Assembly (NCBI GenBank): GCA_023386765.1
Contig: JAEWJD010000086.1
Location: forward strand, 1 to 5,695
Source: Pseudomonadota bacterium
Lineage (GTDB): Bacteria > Pseudomonadota > Gammaproteobacteria > Burkholderiales > Burkholderiaceae_B
Length of the DNA: 5,695 bases
Direction: 5' to 3'
The first letter of the stretch is position 1, and every line of letters starts with the position of its first letter. Under the pieces are notes generated by a model. It saw only the letters and a program-made list of their open reading frames with translations, did no database searches and was not told where the DNA came from. The position numbers and the translations under genes were made by a program. Of this stretch, positions 1-5,639 are shown piece after piece.

Positions 1-345
1 TTGCTGGGGGGGCTGTTTTCCAGTGCCGGGCCGCCCGTGGTCTATCACTTCTATCGGCAACCCCTGCCGCTGGCCATGATCCGCAATTCCCTGCTTGTGC
101 TGTTTGCGGCCAATGGTGTCGTGCGTACCAGCCTGGTCGTGGCGCAGGGTACCCTGCATGCCAACACCTTGTGGATGAGCCTGGAAGCATTCCCGGTGGT
201 GGTCGGCCTGACCTGGCTGGTACGCCGCTACGCCACGGCGGACTCGGTTGATACCGTCAAGCGTATGGTGTTCGTGCTGTTGATCATTGCTGGCCTGGGC
301 ATGTTCGTGCCGGCCTCCCTGACCCTCTGGCGCGCCATTTTCTAG
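1..345 (+). CDS. TauE/SafE (TSUP) family membrane transporter, C-terminal part
   Basis: The reading frame is open from the first base, so the gene is cut by the window edge and the TTG at position 1 is not a credible start. The visible 114 residues begin with a glycine-rich stretch ending in GPPVV (about residues 3-14), which resembles the G-x-GGPP motif at the start of the second repeat of TauE/SafE proteins. Three hydrophobic segments follow, roughly at residues 28-48, 56-75 and 87-110, and the protein ends just after the last one, as family members of about 250 residues do. The family consists of inner-membrane proteins implicated in export or uptake of small anions such as sulfite, sulfoacetate and other sulfur or carboxylate compounds. 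The substrate here cannot be told, because no metabolic genes for it lie alongside. The stop codon overlaps the stop of the convergent channel gene. The family call is fairly sure; the function is not. Confidence 0.8.
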   Translation: MLGGLFSSAGPPVVYHFYRQPLPLAMIRNSLLVLFAANGVVRTSLVVAQGTLHANTLWMSLEAFPVVVGLTWLVRRYATADSVDTVKRMVFVLLIIAGLGMFVPASLTLWRAIF

Positions 346-2690
346 GGCGCGGCGGGCGGTGCTACCGGCTCGGGCGGGCTGCGCAGCACCAGGGTGTTCG
401 ATGCCGACATGGGGACGCCAGCATCGGAGAGGGCCTTCAGGATCGTGAACAGCAGCGTGCTGCGCGCCCCGTACGCGTTGCGCGGCGAACTGACATAACC
501 CCGGGCATTGAAGACCAGCTGGCCGTTCTCGATGCCGTCCAGATAGACCCTGGGTTCCGGGGTGTCCAGGATATCGGCCTGCTCAGCGAAGGCTTGCAGC
601 ATGATCTGGCGCACCTGTTCAGCGTTGCTCGACAGCGGCATGGGCAGCTTGATCTGCACCACGCCCATGGGATTGGCGTGAGTGACGTTGCGTACGGTCT
701 TGGTGATGAACTCCGAATTTGGCACGATCACGGTGGAGCGGTCGCTCATCTGAATCTCGGTGGCGCGGACATTGATACGTTGGATATCGCCTTCGATCCC
801 CCCCAACGAGACCCAGTCGCCCACTTTCACGGGGCGCTCGGCCAGCAGGATGAGGCCGGAAACGAAGTTCTGCACCACCGCCTGCAAACCGAAACCGATC
901 CCCACCGACAGCGCGCTGGCGATCCAGGCGACCCGTTCCAGTCCGATGCCCAGCGCCGACAGTGCCAGCGAAACCGCCAGCACGGCGCCGGCATATCCGA
1001 ACAGGGTCGCCGCCGAGGTCTGCATGCCCGGATCTAGTTCGGTGGTCGGCAGATAGCGTTGTGCCAGCCAGTGCTTGACCAGCCGCACGACCAGCAGGGC
1101 GATGGCCAGCACCAGCAGTGCCTGGGCGACCGCGCCCGGGCGGATATTGATCTCCCCGATCTGCAGGCCTTCGTATAGACGGCCCAGGCGCTGCATCAGG
1201 TCGACGGGCGCTTCGCCGAAAGGCTCGGCCAGCAGCACCACGGCAATCAGGATGATCATCATGCGGCCCAAGCCCGATAGCAGCACGGCGGCCTGGCTGC
1301 GCAGCCGCGCGTGCAGTGCCTGGCTCTCGTCGCCGGGCGCCACGCGCAGCAGGGTGCTGAAGCCGTCATCGACCAGCACGGCCATGAGGTAGGCGCTGGC
1401 CAGCACGACCAGAGACCAGAGCGTCTGGCGCACCAGGAAACTGCCCAGCGCCGAGTAGCCGCTCAGCAAGGCCAGCAGGCTGGCGACCAGACTGAGCCAG
1501 GCCAGGGTTTCCAGGGCGACCAGCCACAGGGGGCGTGCCGGCGCTTCACTGGCACGGCGGCGCAGGCGTTCGGCGCGGCCCAACGCAATCATCAGGACAA
1601 TGGCCATCAGCGCGGCCACCAGATTGCTCAGGGCAATGGTGCCGATCAGGCTGGCATTGGTCAGGCCGGGCAGGCGTTCGGCTGCCCAGGTCGCGACCAC
1701 CAGCACGCCCAAGGTCAGGGGCAGCCAGCGCAGGCCCGGCACGAAATCGTCGGGCAGGGGCAGCAGGCGCCAGGACGGCCGCCGCTGCGAAAGCAGCGCA
1801 TGGCCCAGGCCGGCGACAAAACCGCCCACGGTGGCGATCTCGATCAAATCGGTCAGCAGGGCGCGGGTATCCGCCGCGGCTTCGCCCTGCCAGGTCAGGC
1901 CACAGGCAAACAGGGCGGCGATCAAGGGCGGGGTGAGGCTGGACAACGCCACCAGCGTGACCGCCAGCAACGAGCGCCGCAGGCGTCCGGGAGGCACCCG
2001 GGTCGCGGTCAGCTGCAGGATCTTGCGGCTGACCCAATAACGCAGCGCCAGCACCAGCGCGACCAGCGCAGTCAGCATGGCCCAGACGCGGCCGGGGGTG
2101 GCGCTGATCAGTTCGCCTACCTCATCCAGCATGTCGGTCAGGCGTTGCAGATCCTGCGGCGCCTCGGTTTTCAGTTCGCGCCAGAACGCGGCGGACAGCA
2201 CCGAACCCCGGCGCTCGCCCAGACTGGCCTGGAACTGTTCGCGCCGGATGGCGGAGATTTGTTCGGCGGTCTGCAGCGCTTCGACGGCCAGCAGGCGGGC
2301 CAGTTTCAACTGGCTGTCCAGGTTGCGGCTGTCGCGCTCGAGTTGGGCGCGCTGACGGGCGACGTCGCCTGCCTCGCTCTGGCCCTCGGGGGCCTGGCCC
2401 AGCTCGGCCAGGCGTGCGCTGACGCTGGCAAGTTCGGGTGTGAGCGTGGTGGCGGCGGCATTCGCCTGGGTTTGAATCTCCAACGCTTCAGTGCGTCGTT
2501 TCACCAGGATATCGTCGTTCTCCAGCTCGGGGAGGTTCTTGCGCAGGCCATCGAGCTGGCGGCGCGCTTCGCTCAAGATCGCCTCGGCCTCGTCGGCCGG
2601 GGGTTGTGCACTGGCCGGCGCGGGCAGCAGCGCCAGCCACAGCATCAGCAGCGGAAGGAAAGCACGCCAACCTTGGATAAGGGGTGTCAT
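342..2690 (-). CDS. Large MscS-family mechanosensitive ion channel with periplasmic N-terminal domain (DUF3772 type)
   Basis: Encodes a 782-residue inner-membrane channel expected to open under membrane tension and release solutes during hypo-osmotic shock. Residues 1-28 form a signal peptide with a long leucine-rich core and an ASA cleavage site before QPP. Residues about 30-160 are charged, helical and coiled-coil-like, probably periplasmic; together with the next ~40 residues they fit the N-terminal/DUF3772 arrangement of large MscS proteins. About ten hydrophobic helices lie between residues 200 and 585. The MscS core follows: pore helix with GIGFGLQAVVQNFVSG (597-612), beta domain starting ERPVKVGDW (618-626), VPNS (656-659), then the C-terminal alpha/beta domain and a proline-rich tail. 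At 782 residues it is much longer than E. coli MscS (286) and shorter than MscK or MscM (about 1,100). An ATG 30 bp upstream (2720) is in frame but lacks a ribosome site and would put polar residues ahead of the signal peptide, so I chose 2690. The exact subfamily is inferred. Confidence 0.94.
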   Translation of the reverse strand: MTPLIQGWRAFLPLLMLWLALLPAPASAQPPADEAEAILSEARRQLDGLRKNLPELENDDILVKRRTEALEIQTQANAAATTLTPELASVSARLAELGQAPEGQSEAGDVARQRAQLERDSRNLDSQLKLARLLAVEALQTAEQISAIRREQFQASLGERRGSVLSAAFWRELKTEAPQDLQRLTDMLDEVGELISATPGRVWAMLTALVALVLALRYWVSRKILQLTATRVPPGRLRRSLLAVTLVALSSLTPPLIAALFACGLTWQGEAAADTRALLTDLIEIATVGGFVAGLGHALLSQRRPSWRLLPLPDDFVPGLRWLPLTLGVLVVATWAAERLPGLTNASLIGTIALSNLVAALMAIVLMIALGRAERLRRRASEAPARPLWLVALETLAWLSLVASLLALLSGYSALGSFLVRQTLWSLVVLASAYLMAVLVDDGFSTLLRVAPGDESQALHARLRSQAAVLLSGLGRMMIILIAVVLLAEPFGEAPVDLMQRLGRLYEGLQIGEINIRPGAVAQALLVLAIALLVVRLVKHWLAQRYLPTTELDPGMQTSAATLFGYAGAVLAVSLALSALGIGLERVAWIASALSVGIGFGLQAVVQNFVSGLILLAERPVKVGDWVSLGGIEGDIQRINVRATEIQMSDRSTVIVPNSEFITKTVRNVTHANPMGVVQIKLPMPLSSNAEQVRQIMLQAFAEQADILDTPEPRVYLDGIENGQLVFNARGYVSSPRNAYGARSTLLFTILKALSDAGVPMSASNTLVLRSPPEPVAPPAAP

Positions 2691-2698
2691 GATCTGCG

Positions 2699-2703
2699 CC
2701 TTT
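2699..2703 (-). promoter_or_regulatory. Ribosome binding site of the MscS-type channel gene
   Basis: On the minus strand AAAGG lies 8 nt before the ATG at 2690. The alternative upstream ATG at 2720 has nothing comparable, so this site decides the start. The AAAGG is half of a perfect 10-bp palindrome, CCTTTAAAGG (2699-2708). Confidence 0.6.
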
Positions 2704-2752
2704 AAAGGTAGGACCAGCATACCAAGGGCGGGTGCGAAGCGGGTAGGGCGGC

Positions 2753-3664
2753 TCAGGGCCCCGGCGGGTCTGACGGGGGCGGTCCTTGCAGCACTTCACC
2801 GCAGACGGCCAGCCACGCGCGTGCGGCGAATGACAGGTAGCGGTCGCGCACCCAGATATGGCCCGGCTCCCATTGCACCCCGCTGCGCGCCAGGCGCGCG
2901 AGCGCCAGACCGCGTGTTTTCAGGCGCTGCACCAGCGGCTCGGGCAGGATGGCGGTGCCCAACCCGGCCGCCGCCATGCCTGCCAGGAAGTCCCAGTGGG
3001 CGCTCTGGGCGGCAATATTGGGTTCAAAACCGGCGCTCTCGCAGGCCTGGCGCAGCCGGCGTGTCAGCGCGAAGTCGTCGGTCGGGATCAGCAAGGGCAC
3101 ATCTCGCAGGGCCGAGAGCGAGAGCGTCTTCTTGCCCGCCCAGGCGATGTCTGCCGGCCCGACGATCCAAAGTGGGTGGCTGCCAAAGCGCTGCGCCTGC
3201 AAAGGGCCGGGCGAGGCCACCGGCAACACGGTCGCCCCGATCTCCAGCTCGCCGGCGCCGACCAGCCGCTCGACCTCCTGGCCGGTGCCTTCGCGCAAGC
3301 TCAGCCGGATTTGCGGGTGACGTTCGCGAAAACACTGCACCACCGGGATGAACAAGACATTGATCATGGGCGGGATCCCCACTTCCAGCTCGCCCTTCGT
3401 CAGCGCGGTGGCCTCGCGCAGCTCGGCGTTCAGCTGACGCATGGCGCCCAGGATCTGCACGCCGCGCTCATGGACGATCCGGCCGGTGTCGGTCGGGCGC
3501 GCCGTGTGGCCATCACGGATCAGCAGCGGCGTGCCGACCTCCTCTTCGAGCTGGCGGATCATTTTGCTGACCGTTGACTGGGTCACGAACAGATTCTTGG
3601 CCGCCTGCGTGAAGCTGGCGCAGCGTACCGTTTCCACGAAATAACGTAGGGCGCGGATATCCAT
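2753..3664 (-). CDS. LysR-type transcriptional regulator, CidR-like
   Basis: Encodes a 303-residue cytoplasmic DNA-binding regulator of ordinary LysR length. The N-terminal winged helix-turn-helix is clear: MDIRALRYFVETV opens helix 1, and the recognition region SFTQAAKNLF-VTQSTVSKMIRQLEEEVG spans residues 17-44. A linker helix (about 60-90) follows, then an effector-binding domain from about residue 90 that begins GELEVGIPPMI. The TQSTVSKMI and GIPPMI signatures resemble, from memory, the CidR group of LysR proteins, which in Firmicutes control acetate-linked overflow genes; this subgrouping is inference. The start is the ATG at 3664, which matches the family N-terminus; an in-frame TTG three codons upstream has no ribosome site. 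The gene is divergent from the acyl-CoA hydrolase/CoA-transferase gene, its most likely target. The channel gene lies 62 bp downstream on the same strand with no visible terminator between, so read-through is likely. The effector is unknown. Confidence 0.94.
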   Translation of the reverse strand: MDIRALRYFVETVRCASFTQAAKNLFVTQSTVSKMIRQLEEEVGTPLLIRDGHTARPTDTGRIVHERGVQILGAMRQLNAELREATALTKGELEVGIPPMINVLFIPVVQCFRERHPQIRLSLREGTGQEVERLVGAGELEIGATVLPVASPGPLQAQRFGSHPLWIVGPADIAWAGKKTLSLSALRDVPLLIPTDDFALTRRLRQACESAGFEPNIAAQSAHWDFLAGMAAAGLGTAILPEPLVQRLKTRGLALARLARSGVQWEPGHIWVRDRYLSFAARAWLAVCGEVLQGPPPSDPPGP

Positions 3665-3684
3665 GATCTTCAAACGATGAAAAA

Positions 3685-3714
3685 AACGACTTATTTTTAT
3701 GATTTTAAGTCATT
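3685..3714. promoter_or_regulatory. Candidate LysR operator (inverted repeat) between divergent genes
   Basis: Arms AACGACTTA (3685-3693) and TAAGTCATT (3706-3714) are inverted copies matching at 8 of 9 positions, separated by a 12-bp AT-only core apart from one G. An interrupted AT-rich dyad in front of a LysR gene fits the regulator's usual binding site. It overlaps the predicted lysR -10 and touches the predicted -35 of the enzyme gene, centred about 50 bp before its predicted transcription start. Binding by this regulator is inferred from position. Confidence 0.55.
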
Positions 3715-3729
3715 ACGAGTTTTCGTCAC
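3702..3729 (-). promoter_or_regulatory. Predicted promoter of the lysR gene
   Basis: On the minus strand GTGACG (3729-3724, 4 of 6 to the -35 consensus) is separated by 16 bp from TAAAAT (3707-3702, 5 of 6 to the -10 consensus). Transcription would start near 3695, giving a leader of about 30 nt. The -10 lies inside the inverted repeat, which would allow autorepression. Prediction by eye only. Confidence 0.4.
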
Positions 3730-3742
3730 GGCTTCCTATACT
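3713..3742 (+). promoter_or_regulatory. Predicted promoter of the CoA-transferase gene
   Basis: TATACT (3737-3742) is a good -10 element. The best -35 with acceptable spacing is TTACGA (3713-3718, 18-bp spacer), matching only 3 of 6 consensus positions. A good -10 with a poor -35 right beside a regulator dyad is what an activator-dependent promoter looks like. The start near 3749 would give a leader of about 140 nt before the ATG at 3890. Confidence 0.45.
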
Positions 3743-3880
3743 CCGCTGCATACCGTTACCCGCGAGCCACGAGCCGCTGGCGACGACTGCATAAACGCCG
3801 CGCAGACGGTGTCCAGGCATCAGGAGACAGACGCTATCTGCACCATGCCGTGGACCTGGCCGTGCCGGCTTCGGAAGTCT

Positions 3881-3885
3881 GGAGA
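3881..3885 (+). promoter_or_regulatory. Ribosome binding site of the CoA-transferase gene
   Basis: GGAGA lies 4 nt before the ATG at 3890 and fixes that codon as the start. The in-frame ATGs at 3845 and 3677 have no well-placed ribosome site. Confidence 0.75.
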
Positions 3886-3889
3886 CACC

Positions 3890-5407
3890 ATGGACCTCGA
3901 ACGAATCCGTCATGCGGGCCTGCGCTCGCGAGTGACCAGCGCGCGCACCGCTGCCCAGTTGATCAAGAACGGCATGACCGTTGGCATGAGCGGGTTTACC
4001 CGGGCCGGGGATTGCAAGGCGGTGCCGGCCGCACTGGCTGAGCGAGCCCGTCAAGATCCCCTGAAGATCACCCTGATCACAGGCGCTTCATTGGGGCACG
4101 ACACCGACAAGCTTTTGACGCAGGCCGACGTGCTGGCGCGCCGCCTGCCGTTTCAGGTCGACACCACGTTGCGCCGCAAGATTAACCAGGGCGAGGTCTG
4201 TTTCATCGATCAGCACCTGTCGGAAACCGTTGAGCAACTGCGCAGCGGCCATCTCAAGCCTGTCGATGTCGCCATCATCGAGGCGGCTGCCATTGCCGAG
4301 GACGGTTCGCTGGTGCCGACCATGTCGGTGGGCAACTCGGCCTCCTTCGTCGAGCAGGCCAGCGTCGTCATCGTTGAAATCAATGAAAGCGTGCCGGCCA
4401 GCATCGAAGGCCTGCACGATATCTATCTGCCGGATGTCAGGGGCCTGCGACAACCCATTCCGTTGCTCAAGGCCGACCAGCGCATCGGTACGACCACCAT
4501 CGCGGTGGATCCCGCCAAGATTGCCGCCATTGTCTACACGCGTGAGCCCGACAGCCCTTCGAATGCCTTGCCTCCGGATGCGGAAACCGACCAGATTGCC
4601 GGTCATATCGTGCATTTCCTCGAAGGCGAGGTCCAGGCCGGCCGCCTGACCCGCTCGCTGCTGCCGCTGCAGGCCGGCATCGGCACCATTGCCAATGCCG
4701 TGCTCCATGGTTTTGGCGAGGCCGATTTTGAAAACCTGGTGATGTATTCCGAGGTACTGCAGGACAGCGCCATTGCTCTGCTGGACAGCGGCAAGCTGGC
4801 CTTCGCGTCGGCCTCGTCCATCACGGTGTCTCAGCCTATCTATGAGCGCCTGCTGCAGAACATGGCGCACTATCGGGATCGCCTGGTACTGCGCCCGCAG
4901 GAAATCAGCAATGCGCCGGAGCTGGTGCGTCGCCTTGGCATTATCGCCATCAATACGGCGCTGGAGTTCGACATCTACGGCAACGTCAATTCCACCCACG
5001 TGGGCGGCACGCAGATGATGAACGGCATTGGCGGCTCGGGCGACTTCGCCCGCAACGCCCATCTGTCCATCTTTGTCAGCAAGTCCATGGCCAAGGGGGG
5101 CGATATTTCCAGCGTGGTGCCGATGGTGGCCCATGTCGACCATACCGAACATGATGTCGATATTCTGGTGACGGAGTGCGGCCTGGCCGATCTGCGCGGG
5201 CTCGCCCCGCGCGAACGCGCCCGCCGCATCATCGCCAACTGCGTTCATCCTACTTATAGAGAGGCGCTGCTCGACTACTTCGAGCGTGCCTGCCGCCGTG
5301 GGGGGCAAACCCCGCACGTGCTGGAGGAGGCGCTCGCCTGGCACCAACGTTACGAAGCCAGCGGCTCCATGCGCGCGCCTGCGGCGAGCACGCGTCGCGT
5401 CGCCTGA
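3890..5407 (+). CDS. Acetyl-CoA hydrolase/succinate CoA-transferase family protein (AarC/ScpC/Cat1 type)
   Basis: Encodes a 505-residue cytoplasmic class I CoA-transferase, the same length as Acetobacter AarC as I recall it. Enzymes of this group move CoA between succinyl-CoA and acetate (some use propionyl-CoA), giving acetyl-CoA plus succinate; some members were named acetyl-CoA hydrolases. The N-terminal half (about 1-220) and C-terminal half (about 221-505) are the two related alpha/beta domains. Key marks are QAGIGTIANAV (261-271, CoA/oxyanion loop), YSEVLQD (286-292) with Glu288 as the probable covalent catalytic glutamate, GGSGDFARNA (381-390), HVDHTEHDV (415-423) and the C-terminal GLADLRGLAPRERARRI (431-447). 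Known AarC active-site residues (Glu294, Gly388) line up with Glu288 and Gly382 at a constant offset of six. The gene is divergent from the LysR regulator, stands alone, and is followed directly by a terminator. Substrate preference cannot be settled from sequence; the family call is very secure. Confidence 0.95.
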   Translation: MDLERIRHAGLRSRVTSARTAAQLIKNGMTVGMSGFTRAGDCKAVPAALAERARQDPLKITLITGASLGHDTDKLLTQADVLARRLPFQVDTTLRRKINQGEVCFIDQHLSETVEQLRSGHLKPVDVAIIEAAAIAEDGSLVPTMSVGNSASFVEQASVVIVEINESVPASIEGLHDIYLPDVRGLRQPIPLLKADQRIGTTTIAVDPAKIAAIVYTREPDSPSNALPPDAETDQIAGHIVHFLEGEVQAGRLTRSLLPLQAGIGTIANAVLHGFGEADFENLVMYSEVLQDSAIALLDSGKLAFASASSITVSQPIYERLLQNMAHYRDRLVLRPQEISNAPELVRRLGIIAINTALEFDIYGNVNSTHVGGTQMMNGIGGSGDFARNAHLSIFVSKSMAKGGDISSVVPMVAHVDHTEHDVDILVTECGLADLRGLAPRERARRIIANCVHPTYREALLDYFERACRRGGQTPHVLEEALAWHQRYEASGSMRAPAASTRRVA

Positions 5408-5424
5408 TTTTTCCGGTGTCTCTC

Positions 5425-5448
5425 GGGCTGCATGGGGCAGCCCCTTTT
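5425..5448 (+). terminator. First hairpin after the CoA-transferase gene
   Basis: GGGCTGC (5425-5431) pairs perfectly with GCAGCCC (5437-5443) around a 5-nt loop, followed by C and four Ts. The T-tract is short, so alone it would be a modest terminator. It begins 17 bp after the stop codon. Confidence 0.6.
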
Positions 5449-5471
5449 AGGGCCTTGCGGCCCTTTTTTTT
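5449..5471 (+). terminator. Intrinsic terminator of the CoA-transferase gene
   Basis: GGGCC (5450-5454) pairs with GGCCC (5459-5463) around TTGC, extended by an A-T pair, and runs straight into eight Ts (5464-5471). This is a textbook Rho-independent terminator for the plus strand. There is no T-tract for the minus strand. It insulates the strong promoter downstream from read-through. Confidence 0.88.
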
Positions 5472-5604
5472 GCCTGTTCATGTCCGGTGTGTGCCTGGGC
5501 ACGGGGGAGGGGAACTTCTCGATCAAGTCCCCCTCTATATATAGATAGGGTCGACGTTGCGCCGATTCCGGGCAAACCCTGTCAGGGCAATTCCGGATAT
5601 TGTT
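5472..5604. other. Non-coding spacer with small palindromes
   Basis: No credible gene is seen here. The spacer contains an imperfect hairpin (5507-5535), a perfect 12-bp palindrome TCTATATATAGA (5534-5545), the interrupted palindrome CCCTG-T-CAGGG (5577-5587) and two copies of ATTCCGG (5565-5571 and 5590-5596). It lies between the terminator and a strong promoter, so these could be binding sites for factors acting on that promoter. Their roles are unknown. Confidence 0.5.
5507..5535. repeat. Imperfect inverted repeat upstream of the stable-RNA-type promoter
   Basis: The arms GAGGGGAACTT (5507-5517) and AAGTCCCCCTC (5525-5535) can form 10 base pairs with one bulged base on each side and a 7-nt loop containing GATC. 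There is no T-tract after it, so it is not a standard terminator. It may be a protein-binding dyad or chance. Confidence 0.45.
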
Positions 5605-5632
5605 TTGACAAGTCCGAAAAGCGTGCTATAGT
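5605..5632 (+). promoter_or_regulatory. Strong sigma70 promoter of stable-RNA (rRNA/tRNA) type
   Basis: A perfect -35 TTGACA (5605-5610), a 16-bp spacer and the -10 TATAGT (5627-5632, 5 of 6 to consensus) form the best promoter in the window. The bases just after the -10, TCGCCCCC, make a GC-rich discriminator, the hallmark of growth-rate and stringently controlled promoters such as those of rRNA operons. The following TTCGCTGCTC resembles, from memory, the start of rRNA leaders in Burkholderiales. The promoter call is firm; the rRNA assignment is inference because the gene lies outside the window. Confidence 0.75.
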
Positions 5633-5639
5633 TCGCCCC

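Noticed and set aside
1311..2705. 464-codon open frame on the plus strand inside the channel gene
   Set aside because: It lies wholly antisense to a clearly real MscS gene, its product is a glutamine- and glycine-rich low-complexity string with no recognisable domain, and long antisense frames are expected in GC-rich coding DNA.
2691..2720. Channel gene start at 2720
   Set aside because: No ribosome site precedes it, and the start at 2690 gives a normal signal peptide.
2716..2721. TATGCT as a -10 for the channel gene
   Set aside because: It matches only 4 of 6 positions and no -35 lies at suitable spacing.
3677..3889. N-terminal extension of 71 residues on the CoA-transferase from an ATG at 3677
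   Set aside because: That ATG lies in the AT-rich operator/promoter region upstream of the predicted transcript start and has no ribosome site, while the ATG at 3890 has GGAGA and gives the usual family length.
4088..5347. 419-codon open frame on the minus strand inside the CoA-transferase gene
   Set aside because: Antisense shadow of a conserved enzyme gene; the product shows no family features and there is no supporting promoter or ribosome site.
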